A stretch of 57,322 nucleotides of DNA, taken from positions 1 to 57,322 of the forward strand of contig JWIT01000021.1 of the NCBI GenBank assembly GCA_000949895.1, given 5' to 3'. Positions 1 through 8,539 of this stretch are shown piece after piece; within the stretch, counting starts at the first letter, position 1; each line of letters begins with the position of its first letter. A program made the translations under genes and the position numbers. This DNA comes from Agrobacterium arsenijevicii (GTDB taxonomy: Bacteria; Pseudomonadota; Alphaproteobacteria; Rhizobiales; Rhizobiaceae). The notes under the pieces were generated by a model. That model saw only the letters and a list, made by a program, of their open reading frames with translations, was not told the origin of the DNA and did not search any database.

Positions 1-35
1 CTTGAGGGGGAGATGTCCGGCAGGACAGAGGGGGG
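1..35. repeat. RIME-like intergenic repeat, family D (left window edge)
   Basis: The first 35 bases (GAGGGGGAGATGTCCGGCAGG and on to a run of G) are the reverse complement of a C-rich palindromic motif common between genes in rhizobia. A truncated copy in the opposite sense ends the window (CCCCCTCTGCCCTGCC near 57305). It is probably an intergenic mosaic element. It is cut by the window edge, so its full length cannot be seen. Confidence 0.6.
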
Positions 36-137
36 TAAGCCGCGCGCTCCGAGGCAACTGCTTTAACGCGATGTGACCTCATCGCCGCGCCTTCTCAAAG
101 AGAGGCTTCCGCGCCTCGGGCGATCACGGGGCAGAGC

Positions 138-1478
138 TCACGGCTTCCCCGCCCGTTCCATCAAATGACGCGCCACAGCCTCATAGGCGGGCAGCGATGT
201 CGGGTCGTTGGCAGCATTGCCGGCAACGGGGTGCGAGGAAAAGCGGGCGATGACCATGTCGGCTGTGGGGTCGATGTAGATTGCCTGGCCGTGCACGCCG
301 CGCGCCATGAAGGCGCCGTTGGCATTGTGGGTTACCCACCACATGGCGCGATAGCTCCAGCCCTGCAACGCTGGATAACCGCCCTTCGCAAAAGCTGCCT
401 TGTCGCCGCCGTGGCGGATATTGTCGATTGCCTTTTGCGGGATGAGACGTTGGCCACCCGCCACGCCGCCATCAAGCAGCAGCTGGCCGATGCGCGCCAT
501 GTCACGCAACCCGGCATTCAGACCGCCGCCGGCAAAGGGCGTGCCGGTGGAATCGACGGTGTAATAGGCGTCCTGTTCGGCGCCCATCCGGCTCCAGATC
601 CGTTCCGACAGCAGTTCCGCCACCGATTTTCCCGAAGCGCGGGCGATGACCCAGCCGAGTGCATCGCTGTTGATCGTCTTGTAACCGAAGGCGGAACCGT
701 GTTCGCCCTGCTTCACCACCGTCTTTAGATAGTCGAAATAGCTGCGCGGCCCTTCATAGCCCTCGGGCTTGGGAAGCGGATTGCCGGCGGCGGAGTAGGT
801 CCACACGTCGGCTTTGGGATCGGCATAGTCCTCGCTGTAGCGCAGGCCCGTCGTCATATCGAGCACCTGCCGGATCGTCGCATCACCGAAGGCGCTTTTT
901 TCAAGTTCGGGAACGACGGTCGCAACCTTCGCTTTTTCATCGAGCGCGCCTTCAGCGACCAGCATCTCGCCCAGAAGGCCGGTCAGCGACTTCGTCACCG
1001 ACATGGCGCCGTGCTGCCCCATTTCGTTCAGGCAACCGGAATAGCGCTCATAGACGAGCACGCCCTTGTGCAGCACGACGATGCCGTCGGTATAGTTGGC
1101 GGAGAGAGATTGCAGCCAGGTCATGTCGCGGTCGGCACCCGTCGGCCGAAAGGTCACGGCGTCGATGGCGGGATCGGGCTTGCGTTCAAGCGCCGCGGGT
1201 GCGCCGAGGCCGCGGCTTACATTGACTGTCGGCATCAGCTGGCGGAAATGGCAGACCGTCCAGCGCGATTTCGGAAAGTTGAAATAGTCGCTGTCGGAAA
1301 AGCGGATGATCTTGTCTTCCGGCGGCGGAAAACCCTGCATCCAGCCGAGCTTGGTGGGGTCCGACTGTTCCGCCGAAAGCGGGGCGGCGTCCTGACTGGA
1401 AGCGACGAGCGGAAACGCCAGAACGGGCAGGGCAGCGGTAAGCACGATCGACAGGGTTCTAGAAATTGACGATGACAT
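138..1478 (-). CDS. Beta-lactamase-fold serine hydrolase (class C / esterase type)
   Basis: A 446-residue secreted serine hydrolase of the beta-lactamase/penicillin-binding superfamily. An N-terminal hydrophobic signal (about residues 8-28) is followed by the catalytic S160-V-T-K163 motif in a GAMSVTKS context; a later K-T-I-N segment sits where the family has its Tyr-x-Asn element, and a C-terminal VHGQ segment fits the HxG motif. Such proteins are usually periplasmic esterases, peptidases or amidases; a real antibiotic-hydrolysing role is not implied. The ATG at 1478 is chosen because GGAGG lies 7-8 bases upstream; a TTG at 1493 has no such site. The gene overlaps the end of the upstream porin gene by 20 bases, so the two are probably translationally coupled. 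The substrate is unknown. Confidence 0.85.
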   Translation of the reverse strand: MSSSISRTLSIVLTAALPVLAFPLVASSQDAAPLSAEQSDPTKLGWMQGFPPPEDKIIRFSDSDYFNFPKSRWTVCHFRQLMPTVNVSRGLGAPAALERKPDPAIDAVTFRPTGADRDMTWLQSLSANYTDGIVVLHKGVLVYERYSGCLNEMGQHGAMSVTKSLTGLLGEMLVAEGALDEKAKVATVVPELEKSAFGDATIRQVLDMTTGLRYSEDYADPKADVWTYSAAGNPLPKPEGYEGPRSYFDYLKTVVKQGEHGSAFGYKTINSDALGWVIARASGKSVAELLSERIWSRMGAEQDAYYTVDSTGTPFAGGGLNAGLRDMARIGQLLLDGGVAGGQRLIPQKAIDNIRHGGDKAAFAKGGYPALQGWSYRAMWWVTHNANGAFMARGVHGQAIYIDPTADMVIARFSSHPVAGNAANDPTSLPAYEAVARHLMERAGKP

Positions 1479-2904
1479 TAACGAAACCTCCAAGCCAGTT
1501 CGGCGAATTTTCTGCGGTCATGGAATCCATGCCCTTGCCGGGGAACGAAATGCTGACGCCGGCGGTGAGAAAGGTGTTGGGATTGATGACGCGCGAATAT
1601 TCCAGATAGATATCGTCGGCGAGATGGCGGTTGCCCACACCGGCAACGGGGGTGGGCGTGCCGTCGATGTCATCAAGGCGCGTGCCCTGGCCGAACTGAA
1701 TCGGGCTGTTCAGCTCATTGGCGCGGATATGCGCGTAACGAAGCGTCCATGTGTCGGCCTGCGTCGGCTTCACCTGCAGGCTGATCTGATGCGCATTGAC
1801 GTTCGAATTCAGGAACATCATCGAGGACTTGGTGCCCGTCGACCATGCGCTCGGATTGCCCTCGTAATAGAGCGGGTCGAAGCGCTCCAGACACGAGGTC
1901 GAAGGATCGTCGCCGGAGAAGGTCTGGTAGCTGTAGGCAATCGTCGGCGTCCATGAAACCTCTTCGAACGCGTAACCGATCTGGGTGCGGCCGCCCCATG
2001 CCTGCAGGTCGATATCGGGGTTCCATTGATAGGCGATATCACCGCCGATGAAAAAACCCGAAAGCCCTCCCTCGAACGGATTGGTGCGGGCATAGGCGTT
2101 GACGAAGCTCAACCCCTCGCGCGCACCCGGCACGATCACCGGCGCGCCGATGCCGCCAGCCGCAGCCCGTGGGTAGGGTGAACCGGATTCCGGGACATGG
2201 CCGAAAGTGATGCCGGCATATCGCCCCTTGTCCACCTCATAGCGCAGATCCGCGCCGACGATCTTCGTGCCGCTGTCCTTGTCGGATAATTCGTTGGCGT
2301 CGATGAAAAAAGCCGTCGCCGTCAGGTCATCCACACCGAACCGGAGAATGGCCGCCTGTTCCCATGCCTTTCGGGGACCAAGTTTCAGCGCGCCGCGCTC
2401 GAAGCCGCTTGATCCGCCATTGGCGATCAGCATGCCGGTTCCGGTCTGGAACGGACGCGGCCCGAAGGAAATATCGAAGAAGGGACCGGTTTTTGCCTTC
2501 GAGCGCAGGCCGAGATAGCCGTCCTCGAGTGTGATGGCGCCGGTGCCGCCCGCATCGAAGGCATCGGTGCCGAGAGTGCCGGAGGCAACGGCGGAGACTT
2601 TTCCATAGACCTCGAGCAGGTCGCCAGCATCGGCGGTGAAGCCGATACCGGGCATCAGATAACCTTCAAGCCACCTTGTATCGCTGTCGAAACCGGCCTT
2701 TGGCGCGAAGGTGTCGGCAAAGTTCCAGAACAGGTTCTGCTCAGCCACGGCGTTCACACCGGCCTGAAAATGCAGGCGCAATTCGAAACCCGGCTCGTCG
2801 ATCAGGAGCATCGGGTCCTGCGCGTGTGCCGTAGCGGGCACAAGCCCCAGGCCAGCGATAAGAACGGCCGCAATTGCCCGCCGTCCTTCCCCCGCATTGT
2901 TCAT
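1459..2904 (-). CDS. Outer-membrane porin, alginate-export-like beta-barrel
   Basis: A 481-residue protein with a cleavable signal peptide (about residues 9-29, ending ATAHA before QDPML) and alternating short beta-strands rich in Gly, Tyr and Phe throughout. It ends in VIVNF, and a C-terminal Phe is the usual outer-membrane assembly signal. The overall pattern resembles alginate-export/OprD-like porins, but the solute is not evident. The ATG at 2904 is preceded by a strong GGAGGGCGGC ribosome site; the 17 extra in-frame codons upstream are unlikely to be translated. It is the first gene of a two-gene operon with the serine hydrolase, suggesting uptake and periplasmic hydrolysis of a common substrate. 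That link is inference from overlap only. Confidence 0.75.
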   Translation of the reverse strand: MNNAGEGRRAIAAVLIAGLGLVPATAHAQDPMLLIDEPGFELRLHFQAGVNAVAEQNLFWNFADTFAPKAGFDSDTRWLEGYLMPGIGFTADAGDLLEVYGKVSAVASGTLGTDAFDAGGTGAITLEDGYLGLRSKAKTGPFFDISFGPRPFQTGTGMLIANGGSSGFERGALKLGPRKAWEQAAILRFGVDDLTATAFFIDANELSDKDSGTKIVGADLRYEVDKGRYAGITFGHVPESGSPYPRAAAGGIGAPVIVPGAREGLSFVNAYARTNPFEGGLSGFFIGGDIAYQWNPDIDLQAWGGRTQIGYAFEEVSWTPTIAYSYQTFSGDDPSTSCLERFDPLYYEGNPSAWSTGTKSSMMFLNSNVNAHQISLQVKPTQADTWTLRYAHIRANELNSPIQFGQGTRLDDIDGTPTPVAGVGNRHLADDIYLEYSRVINPNTFLTAGVSISFPGKGMDSMTAENSPNWLGGFVNVIVNF

Positions 2905-3197
2905 GCCGCCCTCCGGGATCGGTTCGTTATCAGACAGAGATAACCTTGCCGACAATAGGCATGAATTTGCCGGAACGGTCCATTCAATCTTTGAGTGTAG
3001 AAAGATTATTCACGGTTTTTACCATGTCTGGCGTATCCGGGGCGCACGTAAAGGGCTTTTCGAGTGCATCGACTATTGGCGAATATATTAGAGAGATACA
3101 CACTTATACTTGACATCTGTCACCGGCAGGCCTCCGTCGGTGAGGTGAGGATCCCTAAATGTGCAATTTTAGGTTGGTGATCGATAGAGGCAGGATG

Positions 3198-5390
3198 CTA
3201 ATGCCGCGTGGGTTCATCCCTGCCGTCGCGGATAGCCGCTTCCGCCACCTTCTGCGTCATCACGGTCAAAGGTGCCGCTTCCTTCATCTTCTTGGCGATG
3301 GAGCGGATGACGCGGGTGGCTTCCGCCGAGAGCGAGCGTGGGCGGGTGAGTGCCGGCATGGCCGGCGTATTGGCGGATGCGGCAGCGACCTGCGCCGAGG
3401 GCTGCGGGCGCGCGCCTGTTGGCAGCGGGTTCTGGATGCCGGGAATGGGGCGTAGCTCCATGCCCTGATGGGCATAATCCATCAGCCGCTTGTAAGTCAT
3501 GGCCGGAAGCGCGCCGCCGGTCATGTTGTTCATCGGCGTGAAATCATCGTTCCCGAACCAGACCGCCGTGGTGTAATTGCCGGTGAAACCAATGTACCAG
3601 GCGTCGCGATAGGCCTGCGAGGTGCCGGTCTTGCCGCCGGAAACGATGCCGTTTTCCAGCGCGCCACGCCGGGCGGTACCCATAACGGGGATCGTCACCA
3701 GCATCTGGTTCATCTTCGAATTGGCCTCTTCGGAAAGCACGCGCTTGGCGGGCGCCTCGTCACGGCCGAAATCGTAGAGAACCTTGCCTTCGTAATCCAG
3801 CACCTGCTCGATGCCGTGGCGGCGCGATTGCATGCCGTTGGCTGGGAACACCGCATAACCGGTCGCCTGATCGAGCACCGTCACTTCGGATGTGCCGAGC
3901 GGGATGGTCTTGTCACTGCGCAGCGGCGTGGTCACGCCCATCGCCTTGGCGGTGTCAACGATCACCTGCGTGCCGAGCACGTCCTTGGCGAGCCTGACCG
4001 GCACGGTGTTGTAGGATTTGGCAAGCGCCACCTGCAGCGTCACCTTGCCGGCATAGGAGCGGCCGTAATTCTGCGGCGACCAGCCGCGCCAGGTCACGGG
4101 CGCATCGGAAATCAGCGTCTCCGGCTTCATGCCTTTTTCCATGGCGGCCGAGTAGGTATAGACCTTGAAGGAGGACCCCGGCTGGCGCAGCGCCGCCGTG
4201 GCGCGGTTGAACTGGCTTTCGCCGTAATCACGCCCGCCGACCATGGCGCGCAATGCCCCGCCGTTCTCGATCATCACCATCGCGCCCTGCTTGACGCGGT
4301 AGCCCTCGCCATATTCACGCAGCTCCATTTCCATCGCCTGTTCGGCCGCCTGTTGCAGCCCGGTATCGATGGTGGTGCGCACGACGACGGTATGGTCCTT
4401 GAACCTGCCCTGTGCCGCCAGCCGCTGTACCTCGTCAAAGGCCCAGTCGAGGAAATAATCCGGCGCCTTCACATCGGCACGGTCGATGACGGTGGCGGGA
4501 TTGCGCCTTGCACCGATGACCTGCCCCTCGGTCATCAACCCGCTCTGCACCAGGTTGGAAAGCACGGTGTTGGCGCGCGCACGCGCGGCGGGCAGGTTGA
4601 CATGTGGCGCGTATTTGGCCGGCGCCTTGAACAGGCCGGCAAGAATGGCGGATTCGGCAAGCGTCACATCTGTCAGGTTCTTGCCGAAATAGAACTGCGC
4701 CGCTGCCGCTGCGCCAAAGGTGCCGCCGCCCATATAGGCGCGGTCGAGATAAAGGCTCAGGATTTCCTTCTTCGACATGTTGGTCTCGAGCCAGAAGGCG
4801 AGGAAGGCTTCCTTGATCTTGCGTTCCAGCGAACGCTCATTGGTGAGGAACAGGTTCTTGGCAAGCTGCTGTGTCAGCGTCGAGCCGCCCTGTACCACGC
4901 CGCCGGCGCGGGCGTTTTCGCTCATGGCGCGGGCAAGGCCGATGAAATCGATGCCGAAATGGTCGAAGAAACGCCGGTCTTCGGTTGCCAGAACCGCCTT
5001 GATAAAGTGATCAGGCATCTGGTCGATCGGGACGGAATCCTCGTGGATGATGCCGCGATGGCCGATGGTGTTGCCGTAACGGTCGAGGAAGGTCACGGCA
5101 AAATCGCCGCGATAACGCCAGTCCTTCTTGGTTTCCTCAAAGGCAGGCATGGCAAGCGCCAGAAGCACGACGCAGCCCGCCGTTCCGAAGGTCAGCGCGT
5201 CGCAGGTCAGGTTGACGAGAAGTTTCTTCCAGCCGCGCACATGCAGTTTACGCGAGGCGATGGTGACGTCTTCCCAGAAATCCACCAGCCTTGCCGCAGC
5301 CGTCCACAGGCCGGAGTCGATGAATGAATCGATTCTCAGCAGGATATGCCGCTTTTTGCGACCGTTTTTATCGTCTTTTTCTTCCTGCAC
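3198..5390 (-). CDS. Penicillin-binding protein 1A family, bifunctional glycosyltransferase/transpeptidase
   Basis: A class A PBP of 730 residues that polymerises and crosslinks peptidoglycan in the periplasm while anchored in the inner membrane. Residues 1-60 are a basic cytoplasmic leader and about 64-84 are the membrane anchor. The GT51 domain shows E137 in TEDRRFFDHFG, GGSTLTQQLAKN (168-179) and RKIKE. The transpeptidase domain shows S406-S-F-K409, S459-Y-N461 and K587-T-G-T-S. All catalytic motifs are intact, and a Pro/Ala-rich tail follows. The start is a GTG with AGGA about ten bases upstream. At 730 residues it belongs to the shorter rhizobial PBP1 proteins that lack the OB-domain insertion of PBP1a proper. 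The cysteine-cluster gene is divergent. Confidence 0.93.
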   Translation of the reverse strand: MQEEKDDKNGRKKRHILLRIDSFIDSGLWTAAARLVDFWEDVTIASRKLHVRGWKKLLVNLTCDALTFGTAGCVVLLALAMPAFEETKKDWRYRGDFAVTFLDRYGNTIGHRGIIHEDSVPIDQMPDHFIKAVLATEDRRFFDHFGIDFIGLARAMSENARAGGVVQGGSTLTQQLAKNLFLTNERSLERKIKEAFLAFWLETNMSKKEILSLYLDRAYMGGGTFGAAAAAQFYFGKNLTDVTLAESAILAGLFKAPAKYAPHVNLPAARARANTVLSNLVQSGLMTEGQVIGARRNPATVIDRADVKAPDYFLDWAFDEVQRLAAQGRFKDHTVVVRTTIDTGLQQAAEQAMEMELREYGEGYRVKQGAMVMIENGGALRAMVGGRDYGESQFNRATAALRQPGSSFKVYTYSAAMEKGMKPETLISDAPVTWRGWSPQNYGRSYAGKVTLQVALAKSYNTVPVRLAKDVLGTQVIVDTAKAMGVTTPLRSDKTIPLGTSEVTVLDQATGYAVFPANGMQSRRHGIEQVLDYEGKVLYDFGRDEAPAKRVLSEEANSKMNQMLVTIPVMGTARRGALENGIVSGGKTGTSQAYRDAWYIGFTGNYTTAVWFGNDDFTPMNNMTGGALPAMTYKRLMDYAHQGMELRPIPGIQNPLPTGARPQPSAQVAAASANTPAMPALTRPRSLSAEATRVIRSIAKKMKEAAPLTVMTQKVAEAAIRDGRDEPTRH

Positions 5391-5636
5391 CTGGCGATGT
5401 TTTCCTGTTCAACGCAACGCGGACTGTCGATGTTTCTGCGCTTCACCCAATTCCGGACGCAAAACCGTGGCATGGTTGTGGCAGAACTGCTTGACGCGGC
5501 GGCTTGTCCCGGGCCAATGACCGTTTGCCACCCGCCAAAATGCTAAAATATCGTACAAACCAGCCCTTGGCGATACGATATTAAGGATTAGGGATCGGTT
5601 AAGCCCCACACTTCAAGAGATCAAAATGAAACGGAA

Positions 5637-6125
5637 ATGTTAACGATGAATGACGCGCCGTTCTGGAAAACCAAATCGCTCACCGAGATGACCGGCGAGG
5701 AGTGGGAAAGCCTGTGCGACGGCTGCGGCCTGTGCTGTCTGAACAAGCTGGAAGATTGGGACACCGGTGAGGTGGCCTTCACTTCGGTCCGCTGTCAGCT
5801 GCTCGACGGCGAAAGCTGTCGGTGCTCCGACTATGAGAACCGCCGCGCCACCGTGCCGGACTGTATCCAGCTCGATTTGAAGAAGGTGCACGAGATCGGC
5901 TGGCTGCCGCCCACCTGCGCCTATGCGCTGGTTCGCGACGGCAAGGATCTGTACTGGTGGCACTATCTCGTCTCCGGCGATTGGGAGACGGTGCATCAGG
6001 CCGGCATTTCCGCGCGCGGCCGCACCGTTAATGAACTGGATGTGGATGTTGACGATTTCGAGGATTATGTGGTCGACTGGCCGCTGACAGTGGGCGAGAC
6101 GGCGGGCGAAAGGGAGCATGGCTGA
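5637..6125 (+). CDS. YcgN/UPF0260 family cysteine-cluster protein
   Basis: A 162-residue cytoplasmic protein with the cysteine signature of the YcgN family: CDGCGLCC near the N terminus, a Cys followed by ESCRCSDY, then a C-x(n)-C pair in VPDC and PTCAY. This pattern suggests metal or iron-sulfur binding; the biochemical role is not established. Start choice is uncertain: ATG 5637 and ATG 5646 are both in frame and neither has a strong ribosome site; homologues usually begin close to the second. It is transcribed divergently from the PBP gene across about 246 bases. No partner genes are evident. Confidence 0.88.
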   Translation: MLTMNDAPFWKTKSLTEMTGEEWESLCDGCGLCCLNKLEDWDTGEVAFTSVRCQLLDGESCRCSDYENRRATVPDCIQLDLKKVHEIGWLPPTCAYALVRDGKDLYWWHYLVSGDWETVHQAGISARGRTVNELDVDVDDFEDYVVDWPLTVGETAGEREHG

Positions 6126-6178
6126 CGGAAAGCGCCAATTTTCGTTTTGGTCCTATTCCTGCCCCATCGTTCTCTTAT

Positions 6179-6224
6179 GGCATGTCGCCGAAACTGTGCC
6201 GCAGTTTCGAGAGAACGACATGCC
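6179..6224. repeat. Nested palindrome (family E)
   Basis: Outer arms GGCATGTCG and CGACATGCC (6179-6187, 6216-6224) enclose inner arms CGAAACTG and CAGTTTCG (6189-6196, 6202-6209) around a short loop. It lies in the gap between the cysteine-cluster gene and the beta-lactamase gene. The outer motif resembles a repeated palindrome common in Agrobacterium and Rhizobium gaps. It could act as a terminator for the upstream gene, though there is no T-run. Confidence 0.6.
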
Positions 6225-6294
6225 TGAAAAAGGCCCACCGTTCGACCATTCAGGTAAATGATCCGCAAAAAGCGGACGAGGGACATCAAAACGC

Positions 6295-7116
6295 ATGCGC
6301 TATCGGCTGTCCGCCATCGTTCTTTCGTGCATTGCCCTTCAGGGCATCCTGTCGCTTCCCGCTTCGGCCCAGCAACCGCCGGCTTTCGAATGCACGCTGG
6401 TCACCTCCATCGAAACCGGCGCGGTCATCAACCAGCAGGGCGCCTGCGACCAGCGCGTGGCGCCGGCCTCCACCTTCAAGGTGCCCTTGGCGCTGATCGG
6501 TTATGACGCCGGTATCCTGCTGGACGACAAGACGCCCGCATGGGACTGGAAACCCGGCACGGAGGCCCGCGCGCAGGATCGCAAGACGGTCGATCCAACC
6601 TCATGGGAACAGGATTCCGTGCTGTGGTACTCGCGGGAACTCACCCGCCGCCTCGGCCCGGAAAAATTCGCCGCCTATGTGAAACGTCTGGGTTACGGCA
6701 ATGCCGATGTGTCCGGCGAGCCGGGCAAGAATAACGGCCTTACCCATTCCTGGCTGGGTGCTTCGCTGACCATTTCGCCGGTCGAACAGGTGGGCTTCAT
6801 CCGCCGCCTGCTGGCCGGAAATCTGCCGCTCTCGCGCGACGCGCAGGCAAAGACCCGAGCGATCGTGCCGGTATTCGATGCGCCGGAAAGCTGGAGCGTG
6901 CACGGCAAGACCGGCACGGGCTACATGCGTGACGAAAAGGGCAACCCCGACCGCAACCGTCCCTTCGGCTGGTTCGTCGGCTGGGCGGAGCGCGAAGGCC
7001 AGCACATCGTCTTCGCAAGGCTTCGTGTTTCCGACAAGCCATCGAACGAAGCGCTCGGTCCGCTGGTGCGCGACGCCTTCCTGCGCGATATCCCGCGGCT
7101 GGCGGTGCATCGGTAG
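6295..7116 (+). CDS. Class D (OXA-type) beta-lactamase
   Basis: A 273-residue periplasmic serine beta-lactamase with a signal peptide (about 1-25, cut after ASA). Active-site motifs are S59-T-F-K62 (nucleophile and carbamylatable Lys), Y134-G-N136 and K205-T-G207, followed by the FGWFVGW strand of OXA enzymes. The usual S-x-V element appears as S108-V-L110, a possible change of the third position. Length and spacing are normal for the class. No insertion sequence or integron flanks it and its composition matches its neighbours, so it looks like an intrinsic chromosomal gene. It is not possible to say from sequence whether it confers measurable resistance. The start at 6295 has AGGGA about eleven bases upstream. 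Confidence 0.92.
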   Translation: MRYRLSAIVLSCIALQGILSLPASAQQPPAFECTLVTSIETGAVINQQGACDQRVAPASTFKVPLALIGYDAGILLDDKTPAWDWKPGTEARAQDRKTVDPTSWEQDSVLWYSRELTRRLGPEKFAAYVKRLGYGNADVSGEPGKNNGLTHSWLGASLTISPVEQVGFIRRLLAGNLPLSRDAQAKTRAIVPVFDAPESWSVHGKTGTGYMRDEKGNPDRNRPFGWFVGWAEREGQHIVFARLRVSDKPSNEALGPLVRDAFLRDIPRLAVHR

Positions 7117-7175
7117 CTGAGCGTTTGTCGAGCCGCACTCACAATTCTGTGTGCGACAAAAAAAGTCGTCTTCCC

Positions 7176-7206
7176 TTGACCTTCCCATGATGGGAATCCC
7201 TACATA
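7176..7206 (+). promoter_or_regulatory. MerR-type promoter/operator for hmrR (19-bp spacer)
   Basis: TTGACC (-35, 7176-7181) and TACATA (-10, 7201-7206) are separated by exactly 19 bases, the overlong spacer characteristic of promoters activated by MerR-family DNA distortion. Within the spacer is the perfect inverted repeat TTCCCAT-G-ATGGGAA (7182-7196). The promoter reads toward the adjacent regulator, indicating autoregulation. Confidence 0.88.
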
Positions 7207-7249
7207 AGGTCTCGAAACGGGCGAAGGACGCCCATAGGGAAGTGATGTC

Positions 7250-7675
7250 ATGAATATCGGACAGGCATCGGATGCATCCGGCGTTTCCGCCAAGATGATC
7301 CGTTATTACGAGCAGATCGGTCTCATCACGCCCGCCGCCCGCACCGGCAACAATTACCGGGTCTATGGTGAGCAGGACGTGCATAATCTGCGCTTCATCA
7401 AGCGGGCGCGCACGCTCGGCTTTTCACTGGAAGAGACCGAAACGCTGCTGAAACTCTGGCAGGACAAGAGCCGCGAGAGTTCGGCGGTGAAGGACATCGC
7501 GCTCGGGCATATCGCCGATCTCGAACAGAAGATCGCCGAGATGAAGGGCATGGTGAAGACGCTGTCTCATCTTGCCCATTGCTGCGGCGGTGACCACCGG
7601 CCCGATTGCCCCATCCTTGATGATCTAGCGGCAGGCGTCGAAAAGCCCGCCCACAAGCCGGCGAAGGCGCATTGA
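7250..7675 (+). CDS. hmrR: Cu(I)-responsive MerR-family regulator, CueR/HmrR type
   Basis: A 141-residue regulator with a MerR winged helix-turn-helix (residues 1-70, IRYYEQIGL), a dimerisation helix (about 75-108) and a metal-binding loop. Ser77, Cys112 and Cys120 fall at the same numbers as the residues that give CueR selectivity for monovalent copper and silver, and C112-x7-C120-P-I-L matches the CueR loop. The tail is His/Lys rich. In rhizobia this type controls the copper-exporting ATPase gene actP. No copper ATPase or chaperone is adjacent here, so the regulator must act in trans or on itself through the 19-bp-spacer promoter just upstream. The ribosome site is AGGGAAG before the ATG at 7250. 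Confidence 0.93.
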   Translation: MNIGQASDASGVSAKMIRYYEQIGLITPAARTGNNYRVYGEQDVHNLRFIKRARTLGFSLEETETLLKLWQDKSRESSAVKDIALGHIADLEQKIAEMKGMVKTLSHLAHCCGGDHRPDCPILDDLAAGVEKPAHKPAKAH

Positions 7676-7766
7676 CCTTGCAATAGCCGGGCACGGCAAC
7701 ATCGTTATGATCTTCCCCGTTACGGACACGAGCTGCCGCCATGCCGCTGGAATGAAGATGGAAAAT

Positions 7767-7783
7767 ATGCTACTGAGTAGCAT
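7767..7783. promoter_or_regulatory. Palindromic operator upstream of parDE
   Basis: ATGCTACT-G-AGTAGCAT is a perfect 8+1+8 inverted repeat ending 26 bases before the antitoxin start codon. The AT-rich bases just left of it (AAAATATGCT) could be the -10 element, so bound antitoxin would block the promoter. Antitoxin autorepression at such a site is the rule for ParD-type systems; the assignment is inference. Confidence 0.7.
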
Positions 7784-7809
7784 CATTCTCTTGAAACGGG
7801 ATCGCCGCC

Positions 7810-8079
7810 ATGTCCGTAAAGGCATCTGTATCCATTTCCGATCAGCAGGATATTTTCGCGCGCAGGCTGGTGGAGGAGGGGCGTTACGCCAGCCTCAGCG
7901 CCGTGGTCCAGCGCGGACTGGAATTGCTCCGGCAGGAAACCGAATTGAAGGACGCCGAGCTTGCCGCCCTTCGCGATTTGCTGACTGAGCGCGGGCAGGG
8001 AAAATTTATCTCCGTCGAAGACGGCAAGGACAGAACCGCGGCGATGATCGCGGCCAAAAAGGCCAGCTATGGCCTTTAA
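7810..8079 (+). CDS. parD: ParD-family antitoxin
   Basis: An 89-residue protein with an N-terminal ribbon-helix-helix (residues 1-50, SVSISDQQDIFARRLVEEG then YASLSAVVQRGLELL), the DNA-binding fold of ParD/CopG antitoxins, and a charged C-terminal tail (residues 51-89) that would be disordered until it wraps the toxin. It overlaps the toxin gene by 11 bases, the usual antitoxin-first arrangement. It should repress its own promoter at the palindrome 7767-7783. Length is typical for the family. Confidence 0.92.
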   Translation: MSVKASVSISDQQDIFARRLVEEGRYASLSAVVQRGLELLRQETELKDAELAALRDLLTERGQGKFISVEDGKDRTAAMIAAKKASYGL

Positions 8080-8431
8080 GGTCCTGCGTTCGACGGAAAC
8101 GGATCAGGACCTCGGCCTCATTCTGGACCATCTCGTCCAATCCTATATCGACCTTGGCGATGCCTTGCCGGCTGCTTTCACACGGGCTGCACGGCGTGTG
8201 GGGTCGATTGAAGCGGATATGGAGGCTCTTCACAAAGCGCCTTTTCAGGGGACATTGTCACCTGAAATATTGCCAGGCCTTCGCCGGGTAACGAAAAATC
8301 AGGCCGTCTTTTATTTCGATGTTGATGAGAGCGAAAAGACCGTTCGTATTCTCGCGGTGTTTTTCAGCGGGCAGGACCATCTGCGCCATATGCTGAAGCG
8401 CCTTGCATCCTACCCCGCAGAGGGTTCCTGA
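8069..8431 (+). CDS. parE: RelE/ParE-superfamily toxin
   Basis: A 120-residue protein with the ParE/RelE toxin fold: an N-terminal strand and helical hairpin (residues 1-60), then the beta-sheet with GLRRVTKNQAVFYFDVDE and VRILAVFFSGQD. The segment LPGLRRV and the hydrophobic strands match ParE toxins, which poison DNA gyrase; RelE-like mRNA cleavage cannot be excluded without structure. It is 20-25 residues longer than typical ParE, mostly in the helical hairpin. It is translated from within the end of the antitoxin gene, giving coupled synthesis. No frameshift or truncation is seen, so the pair should be active. Confidence 0.9.
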   Translation: MAFKVLRSTETDQDLGLILDHLVQSYIDLGDALPAAFTRAARRVGSIEADMEALHKAPFQGTLSPEILPGLRRVTKNQAVFYFDVDESEKTVRILAVFFSGQDHLRHMLKRLASYPAEGS

Positions 8432-8539
8432 CGCCGCCGAGTTCACCCAAACGGGAAAAGCTGAGAAGCCGCCTTGACCTCAATGGCGCTTGAGGTTCTA
8501 GTTTGCCCGCCGTATCGCAAAAATGGAAAGGATACGGCT

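Noticed and set aside
3468..5327. 619-codon open frame on the + strand opposite the PBP gene
   Set aside because: Mirror of a high-GC coding region; no family motifs, no ribosome site, His/Gly/Arg-rich composition typical of antisense frames.
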